The notes beneath the pieces were generated by a model. It worked only from the letters and a program-made list of their open reading frames with translations, was not told where the DNA came from and did no database searches. A stretch of DNA of 64,000 bases from JBBRYB01 sp038238115 (lineage in GTDB: Bacteria > Actinomycetota > Actinomycetes > Propionibacteriales > Nocardioidaceae): assembly GCA_038238115.1 (NCBI GenBank), contig JBBRYB010000008.1, positions 1 through 64,000 of the forward strand. Reading direction: 5' to 3'. Position numbers and translations under genes: made by a program. Each line of letters starts with the position of its first letter. Position 1 is the first letter of the stretch. This document shows positions 35,167 through 43,464 of this stretch, in pieces.

Positions 35167-35478
35167 GAAGTGACGCGCCAGGTTCTGCTTGCACATGTAG
35201 CAGCGTCCGCACGAGATCTGGAAGGGCATGACAACACGGTCACCCACCCTGAGGTCACCGACGTCGCTACCGACTTCCTCCACGATGCCCATCGGCTCGT
35301 GACCCAGCACATCACCTGGATCCATGAACGCGCCGAGCACTTCGTAGAGGTGGAGGTCGGACCCACAGATGTTCGTCGTCGTCATACGCACGATCGCGTC
35401 GGTAGGCGCCTGGATCTCCGGGTCGGGTACGTCCTCGACTCGCACATCCCGCTTGCCGTGCCAGGTCACAGCCTTCAT
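35131..35478 (-). pseudogene. 5' part of the split zinc-dependent alcohol dehydrogenase
   Basis: Starts at ATG 35478 (GGAGAGG upstream) with MKAVTWHGKRDVRVEDVP and includes the catalytic-zinc region NICGSDLHLYE and LGHEPMGIVEEVG and the first three structural cysteines (CGRCYMC). After the 20-bp core the frame runs into element sequence and stops at 35131 after about 15 foreign residues (ARHFADLRVWTLKAC). The rest of the enzyme is at 23497-24401. The truncated product lacks the Rossmann domain and cannot be active. Confidence 0.92.
35179..35198. repeat. attR core of the integrated element
   Basis: Exact copy of the 20 bp at 24382-24401. Together they define the element ends. Recombination between them would restore the dehydrogenase gene precisely. 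Confidence 0.92.
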
Positions 35479-35589
35479 CGTGGTGCCTCTCCGTGGGCAG
35501 ATCTGGGTAACGCCGCAGACCTGTCCAGTTCCCGATGTACTGTGCGGCAAACACAGCTCGTCACGTGGCAAGCGGGCGTCGTACCAGCC

Positions 35590-36735
35590 TTAGGGGCGGA
35601 TCTCGAAGATGCGGTCATCCGTCCCGGCCGGGTCGCCTCGACCGTCGCGGTTGCTGGTCGTGAACCACAGCGTCCCGTCGGGCGTCACGACGACCGTGCG
35701 CAACCGCCCGTAGTCACCTTCGTACAAGGCTTGCGGCTCACCCAGCGTGCGGCCGTTGACTCGGATCCGGTACAGCCGCTCCCCGGCCAAAGCGGCGACA
35801 TAGAGCGACCCGTCGAGATAGGCAACACCGGAGGGCGACGCCTCGTCCGTCGGCCACTCGACAATCGGGTTGGTGAACTGGGATTGGTCGGACCTCCCCT
35901 CCACCGCCGGCCAGCCGTAGTTGTTGCCCGGCTCGATCAGGTTGACCTCATCCCACTGGTCCGCCCCGAACTCCGTCGACCAGAGTCGACCCGCGTCGTC
36001 CCAGGTGATGCCCTGGACGTTGCGGTGCCCGAGCGTCCAGACCGGTGAGCTGGGATCCGGGTTGTCGGTCGGGACGGACCCGTCCGGCTCGAGCCGTAGG
36101 ATCTTGCCGCCGAGTGAGCTCGGGTCCTGTGCGAGCGTCCCGTCGCCGGTCTCGCCCGTCGTGACGTAGAGCATTCCGTCGGGCCCGAACGCGATCCGGC
36201 CGCCGTCGTGGATCTCACCCGCAGGGATGCCCGTGAAGATCGGGGCGGCGGCGCTCAGCTTGCCCGACTCGTAGGTCATCGCTACGACGCGGTTGTCGTC
36301 TGCCGTGGTGAGGTAGGCGTAGACGAGATGGTCCTGGGTGTACGTCGGTGAGACCGCCAAACCGAGCAGGCCGCCTTCGGACGTCGGCACCACGCCCGCA
36401 ACACTGCCGACCTGCTTGATCTGACCATCGGGATCGAGCAGCTGGATCGTCGCGTTGTCCCGCTCGGCGATCAGAGCCGACCCGTCGGGCAGGAAGGCGA
36501 TCCCCCACGGCACCTCGAGGCCCTCGACCACGACCTGCGGCTGAAGGTCGGGAGTCTGGTCGCCCGACGACGAGCTTGTCGGTGCTCCGGCCGTCGACTG
36601 GCTGCCCGAGGTGGCCGGGCCGGCCGCCGAGGGCACGCTCGGCGTGGGGTCGCTGGCCACCCTGTCGTCGGAGCCTCCACAGGCGTTCACGGCGGCCAGC
36701 GCGACCGCCATGACCAGGATCAGGCGCATGCGCAT
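35590..36735 (-). CDS. PQQ-dependent sugar (glucose/sorbosone-type) dehydrogenase lipoprotein
   Basis: About 381 residues. The signal peptide has a lipobox (AVNAC), followed by a Ser/Thr/Pro-rich linker and a six-bladed beta-propeller of the GSDH family. Typical blocks are VPWGIAFLPDGSALIAER, SEGGLLGLAVSP, GEIHDGGRIAFGPDGMLYVT, LGHRNVQGITWD and PGNNYGWPAVEG. It should oxidise sugars outside the membrane using PQQ or act as an Asd/YliI-like protein. ATG 36735 is preferred; a GTG at 36744 is possible. It is divergent from the DUF1906 gene. Confidence 0.88.
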   Translation of the reverse strand: MRMRLILVMAVALAAVNACGGSDDRVASDPTPSVPSAAGPATSGSQSTAGAPTSSSSGDQTPDLQPQVVVEGLEVPWGIAFLPDGSALIAERDNATIQLLDPDGQIKQVGSVAGVVPTSEGGLLGLAVSPTYTQDHLVYAYLTTADDNRVVAMTYESGKLSAAAPIFTGIPAGEIHDGGRIAFGPDGMLYVTTGETGDGTLAQDPSSLGGKILRLEPDGSVPTDNPDPSSPVWTLGHRNVQGITWDDAGRLWSTEFGADQWDEVNLIEPGNNYGWPAVEGRSDQSQFTNPIVEWPTDEASPSGVAYLDGSLYVAALAGERLYRIRVNGRTLGEPQALYEGDYGRLRTVVVTPDGTLWFTTSNRDGRGDPAGTDDRIFEIRP

Positions 36736-36869
36736 GGCGTCCACCGTAGCGACGCTCTGCCTGCGGTCATCGCCGTCGCAACGAGTGCAAGGGTGAACAC
36801 CGCGGGCCCGGCCATCGCTTGGACTCTCCCGGGAAGCCCCGGAGGATGTCGGCGTAGGGCCGGCAAATC

Positions 36870-36898
36870 CTGACTCAAAGTGATTCTTCGATTACGAT
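36870..36898 (+). promoter_or_regulatory. Candidate promoter for the DUF1906 gene
   Basis: CTGACT (36870-36875) and TACGAT (36893-36898) are 17 nt apart in a locally A/T-richer stretch, about 60 nt upstream of ATG 36960. Confidence 0.35.
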
Positions 36899-36959
36899 AG
36901 GTCATCCCAACGTCCTGTGGCATCCCGAGCCGCTCGATCGTCGTCATCGAGGATGTCTC

Positions 36960-38732
36960 ATGCCCAGGCCTTTCCACAACCTCCGGCTGCCGGGCGTAGG
37001 GTTGCCGCGCCTCCTCGGCGCAGCGGTCGCGGTGCTCCTGGTGTCCGCCGTTGCAGGCGTCGAGTCCGGGGCCGGTTCGGCTGCCATGGGCACGTCAAGC
37101 GGGCTGCGTACCATCTCCTACCACGGCTACCAGGTGCGGGTCCCCAGCCAGTGGAGAGTCGTCGACCTGGCGTCGGCGCGGCACGCATGCGTGCGTTTCG
37201 ACCGGCCCGCGGTCTACCTCGGGCAGGTGGGTGACCAGCGAGCCTGCCCGTCGCACCTCATCGGAGGGGCGCCGGGGCTGCTCGTGCAGCCGCTGAACGC
37301 GCGCTCGGCCGCACAGGTGACGCCGTCCACGGCTGTGGTTGCCCGCCGAGGCGCCATCCGATCGGGTCGCCTACCGGGCACCGGCCCGGTCAGCATCGCG
37401 CTCGAAGGCGCAGGTGTCCTCGTCACGGCCGTGTACGGCGAGCGGAGCGCCCATGTGGCGGAGCGCGTCCTCGCGAGCGGCCGCGTCCTGGCGAGCGCCC
37501 GCCCCGTCACACTCAAGTCCCTACCGGGGTCAGCCAAGGCAGCGGCTGCCGGAGCGAATGCCCCGGGTAACTACCACGGTCCGGGCTTCGACGCCTGCAC
37601 CGCGCCGTCGCAGGGCGCGATGAACGCCTGGCACGCCTCCTCCGCTTACCGGGCGGTGGGTGTCTACATCGGAGGTGTGAGCCGCGGCTGCGCGCAGCCG
37701 AACCTGACAGCCGCTTGGGTGTCACAACAGGTGAAGCGGCGATGGCACCTGATCCCCACCTATGTCGGCCGCCAGGCGCCGTGCTCAGGGTATTACAACC
37801 GGATGTCGTACGACCCTCGGACCGCCCGAGCCCAAGGACGCGCGGAGGCGGTCGACGCCGTCGCGAAGGCGCGCGCACTCGCAATGGCCGCCCCCAGCAC
37901 CGTGTATTCCGATGTCGAGGGATACAACAACACCAACGCGAGCTGTGTCGCCGCGGTGCTCAGCTATGTCTCCGGGTGGACCCAGGGCCTGCATGCGCAC
38001 GGCTATCAAGCCGGCGTCTACTCCAGTGGGTCCTCGGGGATGCATGACTTGTCCGCCAGCTACGGCTCCTCGGCGTACGACCGACCCGACGACATCTGGA
38101 TCGCCTGGTGGAACGATCTCGCCGATGTCGACGGCGGCAGCTACGTCGCGAAGTCACAGTGGCGCAGCCATCAGCGCATTCACCAGTATGTCGGCGCCGT
38201 CAACGAGAGCTACGGCGGCTACAGCATCCAGATCGACCGCGACTATCTCGATGTGGGTGGCGCCGCCACGCACCGACTCGAGGGATGCCCGACCAACCTC
38301 GACTTCGCTGCGTACCCCGTTCTGCGACTTGGTGACCGTGGAGACCGGGTCCGGGCCGTGCAGTGCCAGCTCGCTCGTCGCGGCTTCGACCTGGCACGAG
38401 CCACCGGCATAGTCGGCAAGCGGTCCGCCGCGGCGATCAGCGCGTTCAACACCTCGCGCGGCCTCCCCGCCAGGGGCACCGTGTTCCGGCGGACGTGGAC
38501 TGCTCTACTCTCCAGCGGAACGACCCCCGCGCTCGCACAAGGAGCCACCGGCCGCGCCGTCACCCGGCTGCAGCGATCGCTCACCGCGTCGTTGAAGCGA
38601 ACCGTCGTCATCACCGGCACCTTCGGACGGAGCACGAGGAGCGCGGTCCTCGACTACCAGACGGCACACCACCTGGTCGCCGATGGGGTGGTCGGCACCC
38701 GGACCTGGCGTGCGCTGCAAGCCGGCCACTGA
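36960..38732 (+). CDS. Secreted DUF1906 (glycoside-hydrolase-like) protein with two peptidoglycan-binding domains
   Basis: 590 residues. The signal peptide (about 1-40) is followed by an N-terminal region of unknown fold (about 45-195) and a DUF1906/Rv2525c-like TIM-barrel (about 200-440; starts GFDACTAPSQGAMNAWH, with VYIGGVSRGC, YSDVEGYN and IQIDRDYLDVGG). Two PG_binding_1 repeats end it (PVLRLGDRGDRVRAVQCQL and ALAQGATGRAVTRLQRSL). The barrel's Asp/Glu residues resemble GH25-like enzymes, so cell-wall hydrolysis or remodelling outside the membrane is likely. ATG 36960 follows GAGGATG. Confidence 0.87.
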   Translation: MPRPFHNLRLPGVGLPRLLGAAVAVLLVSAVAGVESGAGSAAMGTSSGLRTISYHGYQVRVPSQWRVVDLASARHACVRFDRPAVYLGQVGDQRACPSHLIGGAPGLLVQPLNARSAAQVTPSTAVVARRGAIRSGRLPGTGPVSIALEGAGVLVTAVYGERSAHVAERVLASGRVLASARPVTLKSLPGSAKAAAAGANAPGNYHGPGFDACTAPSQGAMNAWHASSAYRAVGVYIGGVSRGCAQPNLTAAWVSQQVKRRWHLIPTYVGRQAPCSGYYNRMSYDPRTARAQGRAEAVDAVAKARALAMAAPSTVYSDVEGYNNTNASCVAAVLSYVSGWTQGLHAHGYQAGVYSSGSSGMHDLSASYGSSAYDRPDDIWIAWWNDLADVDGGSYVAKSQWRSHQRIHQYVGAVNESYGGYSIQIDRDYLDVGGAATHRLEGCPTNLDFAAYPVLRLGDRGDRVRAVQCQLARRGFDLARATGIVGKRSAAAISAFNTSRGLPARGTVFRRTWTALLSSGTTPALAQGATGRAVTRLQRSLTASLKRTVVITGTFGRSTRSAVLDYQTAHHLVADGVVGTRTWRALQAGH

Positions 38733-38869
38733 CGGGCCGCTCTTCCTCAGGTTTGGGTGCCAGCCTTCGTCGAGCCGGCTGCTCGACCGATGCCTCGTGA
38801 TACTTCGTGACCTGTGACTGGGCCGTTGAGCGTAAACGCGCGGCGCTGCCAAGGCGGGAGGGCGGACGC

Positions 38870-39244
38870 TTAGGCGGGACGCAGACGTTCGACGGGAGGA
38901 GGCGTCTCTGGTGCCTGGTTGGTGTTCGACGCCTCGGCAGCCGGATGCTCCACCAATGCCAGCACTCGAGAGGCCATGAAGCGGCCGGTGCGCACTACCG
39001 TCCCGCCGCGCGTCACCTCCATCACCTCGACCACGCCGCGCCCGTGCCTGATGTCGACCCGGCGCCCTGCGCGCGTCGCGCTGATCTCGTACGTCTTCGT
39101 GCTGCCGCCTGCGTCGATCAGGATCTCGACCCGGTCACCCTTCATACCTACGAGAACGGTTGTTGTGGCCACGACCTTCCCGGATGGCAGCGGGAGTCGG
39201 ATGCAGCGACGCACAGCGTTCGACGGCGACACGGAACTCGCCAA
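38870..39244 (-). CDS. Hypothetical protein downstream of the racemase gene
   Basis: About 124 residues from TTG 39244. The middle part (VLVGMKGDRVEILIDAGGS, RAGRRVDIRHGRGVVEVMEV, TRGGTVVRTGRFMASRV) alternates like a small beta-barrel, followed by a disordered tail. The start is uncertain (GTG 39232 and ATG 39145 are alternatives). It lies 54 nt after the racemase stop in the same direction. No family recognised. Confidence 0.55.
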   Translation of the reverse strand: MASSVSPSNAVRRCIRLPLPSGKVVATTTVLVGMKGDRVEILIDAGGSTKTYEISATRAGRRVDIRHGRGVVEVMEVTRGGTVVRTGRFMASRVLALVEHPAAEASNTNQAPETPPPVERLRPA

Positions 39245-39298
39245 GCTGGCGATGGGCAGCGCTGCGACTGCCGGGCGAGGCGCCGCGTACCTCGAGCG

Positions 39299-40408
39299 CT
39301 AGCTGCGGATCTCCTGTCGTGCGGCCGTTACGTCGGCCAGCACCTCGTCGCGGACGGTGACGCCGAGCCCCGGACCGTGCGGGACCGCCAGGGTACCGTC
39401 CACGAGCTCGAACGGCTCGGTGATGTCCTGCGCGAAGTAGCGGCTGGAGGCGGAGATGTCACCGGGAAGACTGAACCCCGCAAGCGAGGCCAGGGCCAGG
39501 TTGGCCGCCCGGCCGATTCCAGTTTCGAGCATCCCGCCACACCACACGGGCGTGTCCAGAGCGGACGCGACGTCGTGGGTGCGGCGCGCCTCGAGGTAGC
39601 CGCCCATCCGCGCCGCCTTGATGTTGGCCACGCTGCACGCATTGGCGCGGATCGCCGCCGCAGTCATGGCCGCCGAGGTCAGTGACTCGTCGAGACAGAT
39701 CGGCGTACGGCAGCGTCGGGCCAGCTCCGCGTGCAGAGCGATGGCATCGTGGCCGAAGGGCTGCTCGATCATCAACAGGCCGAAGGCGTCAAGCTGCATC
39801 AGGTGCATGAGGTCTGCAGCGTCGTATGCCGTGTTGGCGTCAACCTGCAGCATCAGGTCGTCGCCGTACGCCTCGCGGATCGCTGCAACCGGCGCGATGT
39901 CTGTCCCGGGCTCGATCTTGAGCTTGATCCTGCTGTAGCCGTCGGCACGGTAGCCGCCGACGATGTCCACGAGCTCCTCGGTCGTGTCGGTGATCCCCAC
40001 CGAGACGCCGACCACGACGCTGTCCCGGACGCCGCCCAGGTAGTCGGCCATGCTCATCTCCGCGGCGCGCAGCTGCGCGTCGAGCACCGCCAGCTCGAGC
40101 GCTGCCTTGGCCATGCGGTGCCCGACGAATGCCTTGGTGAGCTCGGCGACCTTGCTTGCCGTGAGCTGGGGTTCGGCCGACACTGCCGGGATGAGGTAGC
40201 GCGCGAGGACGTGCTCGGCGCTCGCGACGTACTCCTCGTTGTACAGAGGATCTTCCGACGCCACGCACTCCCCGTACCCGGTGATCCCACCGTCGGTGTG
40301 CACCACGACGAGCAGCACATCTCGTCCGGTCTGCAGACCGAAGGAGGTGCGGAAGGGTCTCACCAGCGGCATCTGGAGCCGCAGCAGCTCAACGGATTCA
40401 AGCCTCAT
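39299..40408 (-). CDS. Enolase-superfamily racemase/o-succinylbenzoate-synthase-like enzyme (NSAR type)
   Basis: 369 residues, MenC/N-succinylamino-acid racemase family. Catalytic residues are visible: Lys162 and Lys164 (KLKIEPG), Asp190 (VDANTAY), Glu215 (MIEQPF), Asp240 (CLDES) and Lys264 (NIKAARMGG). ATG 40408 overlaps the M20 peptidase stop (ATGA). No other menaquinone genes are near, and the partners are a GNAT and an M20 peptidase. So racemisation of N-succinyl amino acids is a better guess than o-succinylbenzoate synthesis. Confidence 0.88.
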   Translation of the reverse strand: MRLESVELLRLQMPLVRPFRTSFGLQTGRDVLLVVVHTDGGITGYGECVASEDPLYNEEYVASAEHVLARYLIPAVSAEPQLTASKVAELTKAFVGHRMAKAALELAVLDAQLRAAEMSMADYLGGVRDSVVVGVSVGITDTTEELVDIVGGYRADGYSRIKLKIEPGTDIAPVAAIREAYGDDLMLQVDANTAYDAADLMHLMQLDAFGLLMIEQPFGHDAIALHAELARRCRTPICLDESLTSAAMTAAAIRANACSVANIKAARMGGYLEARRTHDVASALDTPVWCGGMLETGIGRAANLALASLAGFSLPGDISASSRYFAQDITEPFELVDGTLAVPHGPGLGVTVRDEVLADVTAARQEIRS

Positions 40409-41565
40409 GATGTATGTCCTTGGAGTTCGCAGATCAGACCGGCGAGCAGGGCTGCCCGTTCCGGCATGGAGCTCACGATCACGTACTCGCCCTCGGCATG
40501 CGCGCCCGCTCCGACCGCACCGAGCCGGTCGAGGGTGGGGACACCCATCGCGGCGGTGAAGTTGCCGTCGGACCCACCTCCCACCCTGGCCGGCTCGATC
40601 GCTCCCAGGCCGCACCGGCCAGCGACCGTCTGTGCCAGGTGCAGCAGGCCGAGAGCCGCCTGCTCCTTCAGCGGCGGCCGGTTGATGTTGCCTTCGACGG
40701 CGAGCGCCGCGCCTCCACCTGGCTGCAGAGCGCGCAGCGCCGCGTCGACCCGCTGCTGTTCGCCCGCGCTGGAAGCTCGCACGTCGACCGCGACCGCCGC
40801 CGCTGCGGGCACGGTGTTCGGCGCGCTGCCTGCCTCGGACACCGTAGGGGTGACCGTCGTGCCCAGGTGGGGGTCGGCGATCGAGTCGAGAGCCAGCACC
40901 AGCCGCGCCGCGGCGATCAGGGCGTTGATCCCGTTCTCCGGTTCCAAGCCGGCGTGGGCGGCGCGGCCGGTGACGCGGAGCCAGTAGTTGCTCACGCCTT
41001 TGCGCGCCACCTTGACGCGGCCATGTTCTGATGGCTCGAGTACCAGCGCGGCTTGCGCATCGCGTGCCGCCTCCTCCACCACTGCCCTGCCCGCAGGAGA
41101 GCCGATCTCCTCATCTGAAGTCACCAGCAGTGTCACGGCGGGATGCGGGAGAGCGCTTTCGGCCAGCGAGGCAAGCGCAAAGAGCGCCTGCACCAGGCCA
41201 GCCTTCATGTCGAAGGCACCCGGCCCGATGGCGCGCCCGTCGGCAACGGAGAACGGCCAGCGTTTGGTGGTTCCCGCCGGCCACACCGTGTCGAGGTGGG
41301 CGAGCAGCAGCACGGGCTCGGCGTGACAGTGGTTTCCCGGGACCTCCCAACGCAGAACTGGCGATGCCTGGGCCTCGAGCCGCGACGGCTCGACCCCGAG
41401 GACATCGGCGCCACGCTCGGCGATCAGGTCCGCCGTTGCCGCCAACAGGGCCGGTTGCCGCGATGGTGACTCGCTGTTGACGAGGTCCCCGAGCAGCTCG
41501 ACCATCTCGACCTGTCGGTCCCGCAGCCCCGCCAACAGCGCCGCGAGCTGTCTGGGCTCACTCAT
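40405..41565 (-). CDS. M20-family metallopeptidase (N-acyl-amino-acid deacylase type)
   Basis: 386 residues. Metal-site blocks are visible: LLLAHLDTVWPAG, GPGAFDMKAGLVQALFAL and VTSDEEIGSPAG, with a later GGSDGNFTA. The dimerisation domain lies at about 185-290. It is probably the L-specific desuccinylase acting with the racemase. ATG 41565 overlaps the GNAT stop by 8 nt. Confidence 0.9.
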   Translation of the reverse strand: MSEPRQLAALLAGLRDRQVEMVELLGDLVNSESPSRQPALLAATADLIAERGADVLGVEPSRLEAQASPVLRWEVPGNHCHAEPVLLLAHLDTVWPAGTTKRWPFSVADGRAIGPGAFDMKAGLVQALFALASLAESALPHPAVTLLVTSDEEIGSPAGRAVVEEAARDAQAALVLEPSEHGRVKVARKGVSNYWLRVTGRAAHAGLEPENGINALIAAARLVLALDSIADPHLGTTVTPTVSEAGSAPNTVPAAAAVAVDVRASSAGEQQRVDAALRALQPGGGAALAVEGNINRPPLKEQAALGLLHLAQTVAGRCGLGAIEPARVGGGSDGNFTAAMGVPTLDRLGAVGAGAHAEGEYVIVSSMPERAALLAGLICELQGHTS

Positions 41566-42475
41566 CCGAGTCGGCCTCCGGGTGCACAAGCCGGTAGCCG
41601 TTCGGCTCCACCGCGCCGATGCGGAGCCCGGCGTCGTAGGCCTGCGAAAGCACGTCGCGGCTCGCGCTCCGCCAGGCCGCGCCCCGTGCCGGGTCGTCGC
41701 GACGCAGGACTTCGTAGTCAGCGGGGACTTCCAGCACGTCGCCGTGCTGCGGCCGACTCTCACCGGGACGCGGCCAACCGTCGTGGTCGACGAGCACGAC
41801 GCGAGACCGCGCATTCATCGCGTCGCTCGACCTGGCCGCTGCCGCGCCGGAGCGATGACGTGCTGGGAGCGGCCGGCTCAGGTCCCACACCGCCTCCAGC
41901 CGGTCGGACTCGTCGGACTGGTTGATCGCATCGCCCATCCGGCCGTAGAAGTTCACGTGGAACGCGTCGGCTCGAGCACCCAGAGCGGCGAGGTTGAAGG
42001 CCACATTGCGGCGTACCAAGGGGTCGAACGTCCAGCGCATCTCGGTGACACCGAACCGAAGACAGGTGGCACGCTGAGCGAGCTTGAGCGCGTAGCCGAC
42101 GCCACGACGCCGATGTGTCGACAGCACGCCGGCCTGGTGCGAATGTGCATGCAGCGCAGGGCTCCAGCCAAGGAAGCCGACCGCGAACCCGATCACGGGT
42201 GCATCGGGCACCGCGTCGTCGAACGCCGCGTGCACCGGGGCGCCTGCATGCACGAGGGCTCGGAACTCGTTGGCGGCCAAGGTGCCGCCAGGTCCCCAGA
42301 GCTGCTCGCCGACCTCGACAATCCCCCTGATGTCGTCGTCACCGCCGGGCTCGGCGATGCGGACCTTTGACGACAGGGCGGCATCCTGCGCGTCCGCGCC
42401 GGCCTGCCGCGCAGCTGCCTGTACGTCGCGGGGATCGCCCCCGGCGCCGCGTCCTGGTGCGTGATGGACGCTCAT
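41558..42475 (-). CDS. GNAT-superfamily acyltransferase (predicted N-succinyltransferase)
   Basis: 305 residues, the GNAT type of COG3375. The acyl-CoA-binding segment is QAGVLSTHRRRGVGYALKL, with the following RFGVTEMRWTFDPLVRRN block. In the characterised Geobacillus D-to-L pathway a protein of this type succinylates D-amino acids for the racemase and desuccinylase. The neighbours here are exactly those two enzymes. The ATG at 42475 overlaps the stop of the preceding remnant (ATGA). Confidence 0.82.
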   Translation of the reverse strand: MSVHHAPGRGAGGDPRDVQAAARQAGADAQDAALSSKVRIAEPGGDDDIRGIVEVGEQLWGPGGTLAANEFRALVHAGAPVHAAFDDAVPDAPVIGFAVGFLGWSPALHAHSHQAGVLSTHRRRGVGYALKLAQRATCLRFGVTEMRWTFDPLVRRNVAFNLAALGARADAFHVNFYGRMGDAINQSDESDRLEAVWDLSRPLPARHRSGAAAARSSDAMNARSRVVLVDHDGWPRPGESRPQHGDVLEVPADYEVLRRDDPARGAAWRSASRDVLSQAYDAGLRIGAVEPNGYRLVHPEADSDE

Positions 42476-42843
42476 GCGGGGGTGAGCCGGATGCCGCTGC
42501 GGGGGCCGCGGTAGGTGCTGGAATCGACCACGACCACTCCCGCCTGCATGACGAGCGGGATTCCCTGTGGCGAGTGCACAGGATCACGGTAGTCGCCACG
42601 TCGGTGACCTCAGCGAGCGTGTGGCCGAGGTCGGTGTGGCCGGCGGTCGCGCACACCAAAGATCCCGTCCCAGCCGGGCTCGCCGACGTGGTTCTCACAC
42701 CCGGGCATGCCGCGAGCGATGCTGGCGGCGAGCTCGTCGCGCCCGCTGGCACACTATCCAGGCGCGCGACGGCCTCGTTCGCGCTGCCAGCCAGGAAGGA
42801 CGTCGGCAAGGTAGCTGTCAGCTGGCGCGTCAATGTGCTTCAT
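42472..42843 (-). pseudogene. Degenerate frame with two internal stops (amidohydrolase C-terminus)
   Basis: One frame runs from ATG 42843 (ATGA overlap with soxG) to a TGA at 42472 (ATGA overlap with the GNAT gene), but it contains a TAG and a TGA. Its last part, YRDPVHSPQGIPLVMQAG then VVVVD, resembles the C-terminus of D-aminoacylase-type amidohydrolases. An enzyme gene was probably deleted and eroded here while the overlapping junctions at both ends survived. The identity of the first half is unknown. Confidence 0.55.
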
Positions 42844-43463
42844 TCGTCAAAGTCGAGAAACGCGTCTGGCTCGACGCCGAACTCCTTTCCGGCCTCCAGG
42901 AGTGTCTGGTACAGGTACAGACCCGACGATCGCTCGCAGTGCAGCAGATACGAGCGGCTGGTCGCACGGTCGTCGCGGACGACATCGGTCGTGAGCTTGG
43001 CCACCGATGATCGAAACGCTGCTCGGTCAGGCGTCACCGTGTCATCGAGGTCGATCGGGCAGAGCTTGGAGAGCAGGTGTGGAGCATCCGCTCCTGTCAA
43101 CCGGAGCAAGGCGCGTCCGTGGGTGATGTCGATGGCCGAAACGAGGGCATCGTCAGCGATGGCGTGCACCCGTCCGATGACGTCGTGCGCCTTGCCGGTC
43201 GCAGCCAGCATGGTCCATTCACCGGGGCCGGATCCGACGACGAGCGTTCCGTTCACATCGCGCTCGGCTCGACCGGACGGCACCTTGAGAGCTGCTGCCA
43301 ACTGCCCGTCGGGCCGTGCCCGGACGAGTACTTTGGCAAGGGGCGTGAGGTCCTGCAGCAGCAGCGGCGCCGACGACCGGCGACGCGACACCTCCCATCC
43401 CCCCACGACCTCGAGCTGGTCCTGCGGTTGGATCGGGCTGCGTGCCACTGGTGCGAAAGTCAT
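42840..43463 (-). CDS. soxG: Sarcosine oxidase gamma-type subunit (N-methylglutamate dehydrogenase subunit D candidate)
   Basis: 207 residues with the GcvT-like fold of heterotetrameric sarcosine oxidase gamma subunits. Blocks include AIDITHGRALLRLTGADAPHLL and RDDRATSRSYLLHCERSSG. ATG 43463 lies one base after the soxA stop. In N-methylglutamate dehydrogenase the homologous subunit is MgdD. Confidence 0.88.
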   Translation of the reverse strand: MTFAPVARSPIQPQDQLEVVGGWEVSRRRSSAPLLLQDLTPLAKVLVRARPDGQLAAALKVPSGRAERDVNGTLVVGSGPGEWTMLAATGKAHDVIGRVHAIADDALVSAIDITHGRALLRLTGADAPHLLSKLCPIDLDDTVTPDRAAFRSSVAKLTTDVVRDDRATSRSYLLHCERSSGLYLYQTLLEAGKEFGVEPDAFLDFDE

Positions 43464-43464
43464 G

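Larger units (their letters stand above)
34804..35178. other. Right end of the element
   Basis: A sixth DDTEG unit (34821-34838) lies out of frame just after the peptide stop. On the minus strand a frame (34739-35101) contains the protein-like stretch GVLIMTELDSALLDADVARR, but it overlaps the peptide gene and has no good start; it may be a remnant. The 25-bp end repeat and two CGCAGGTCAGC sites follow. No certain gene is present. Confidence 0.45.
24382..35198. mobile_element. Integrative element, PICI-like phage satellite candidate (~10.8 kb)
   Basis: The element is bounded by 20-bp direct repeats and inserted in a protein-coding gene rather than a tRNA. Contents in order: tyrosine integrase and XRE regulator (leftward), divergent control region, excisionase-like HTH, small protein, primase-polymerase/helicase, overlapping small genes, a terminase-small-subunit-like protein (all rightward), then a STAND-type cargo gene and a DTEG-repeat peptide. 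No portal, capsid, tail, lysis, FtsK/TraB or relaxase gene is present. The int/regulator-divergent-xis/primase/terS order is that described for phage-inducible chromosomal islands. The satellite label is inference. Confidence 0.85.

Noticed and set aside
24382..35198. Complete prophage or actinobacterial integrative conjugative element
   Set aside because: No portal, capsid, tail, lysis, FtsK/TraB-type transfer or relaxase gene is present between the att sites.
35170..36048. Plus-strand frame over the attR/dehydrogenase and sugar dehydrogenase region
   Set aside because: It crosses the att site and two supported minus-strand genes and has no recognisable fold.
39299..40408. Menaquinone gene menC
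   Set aside because: Family residues fit both MenC and N-succinylamino-acid racemase, but the operon partners are GNAT and M20 genes and no other men genes are near.
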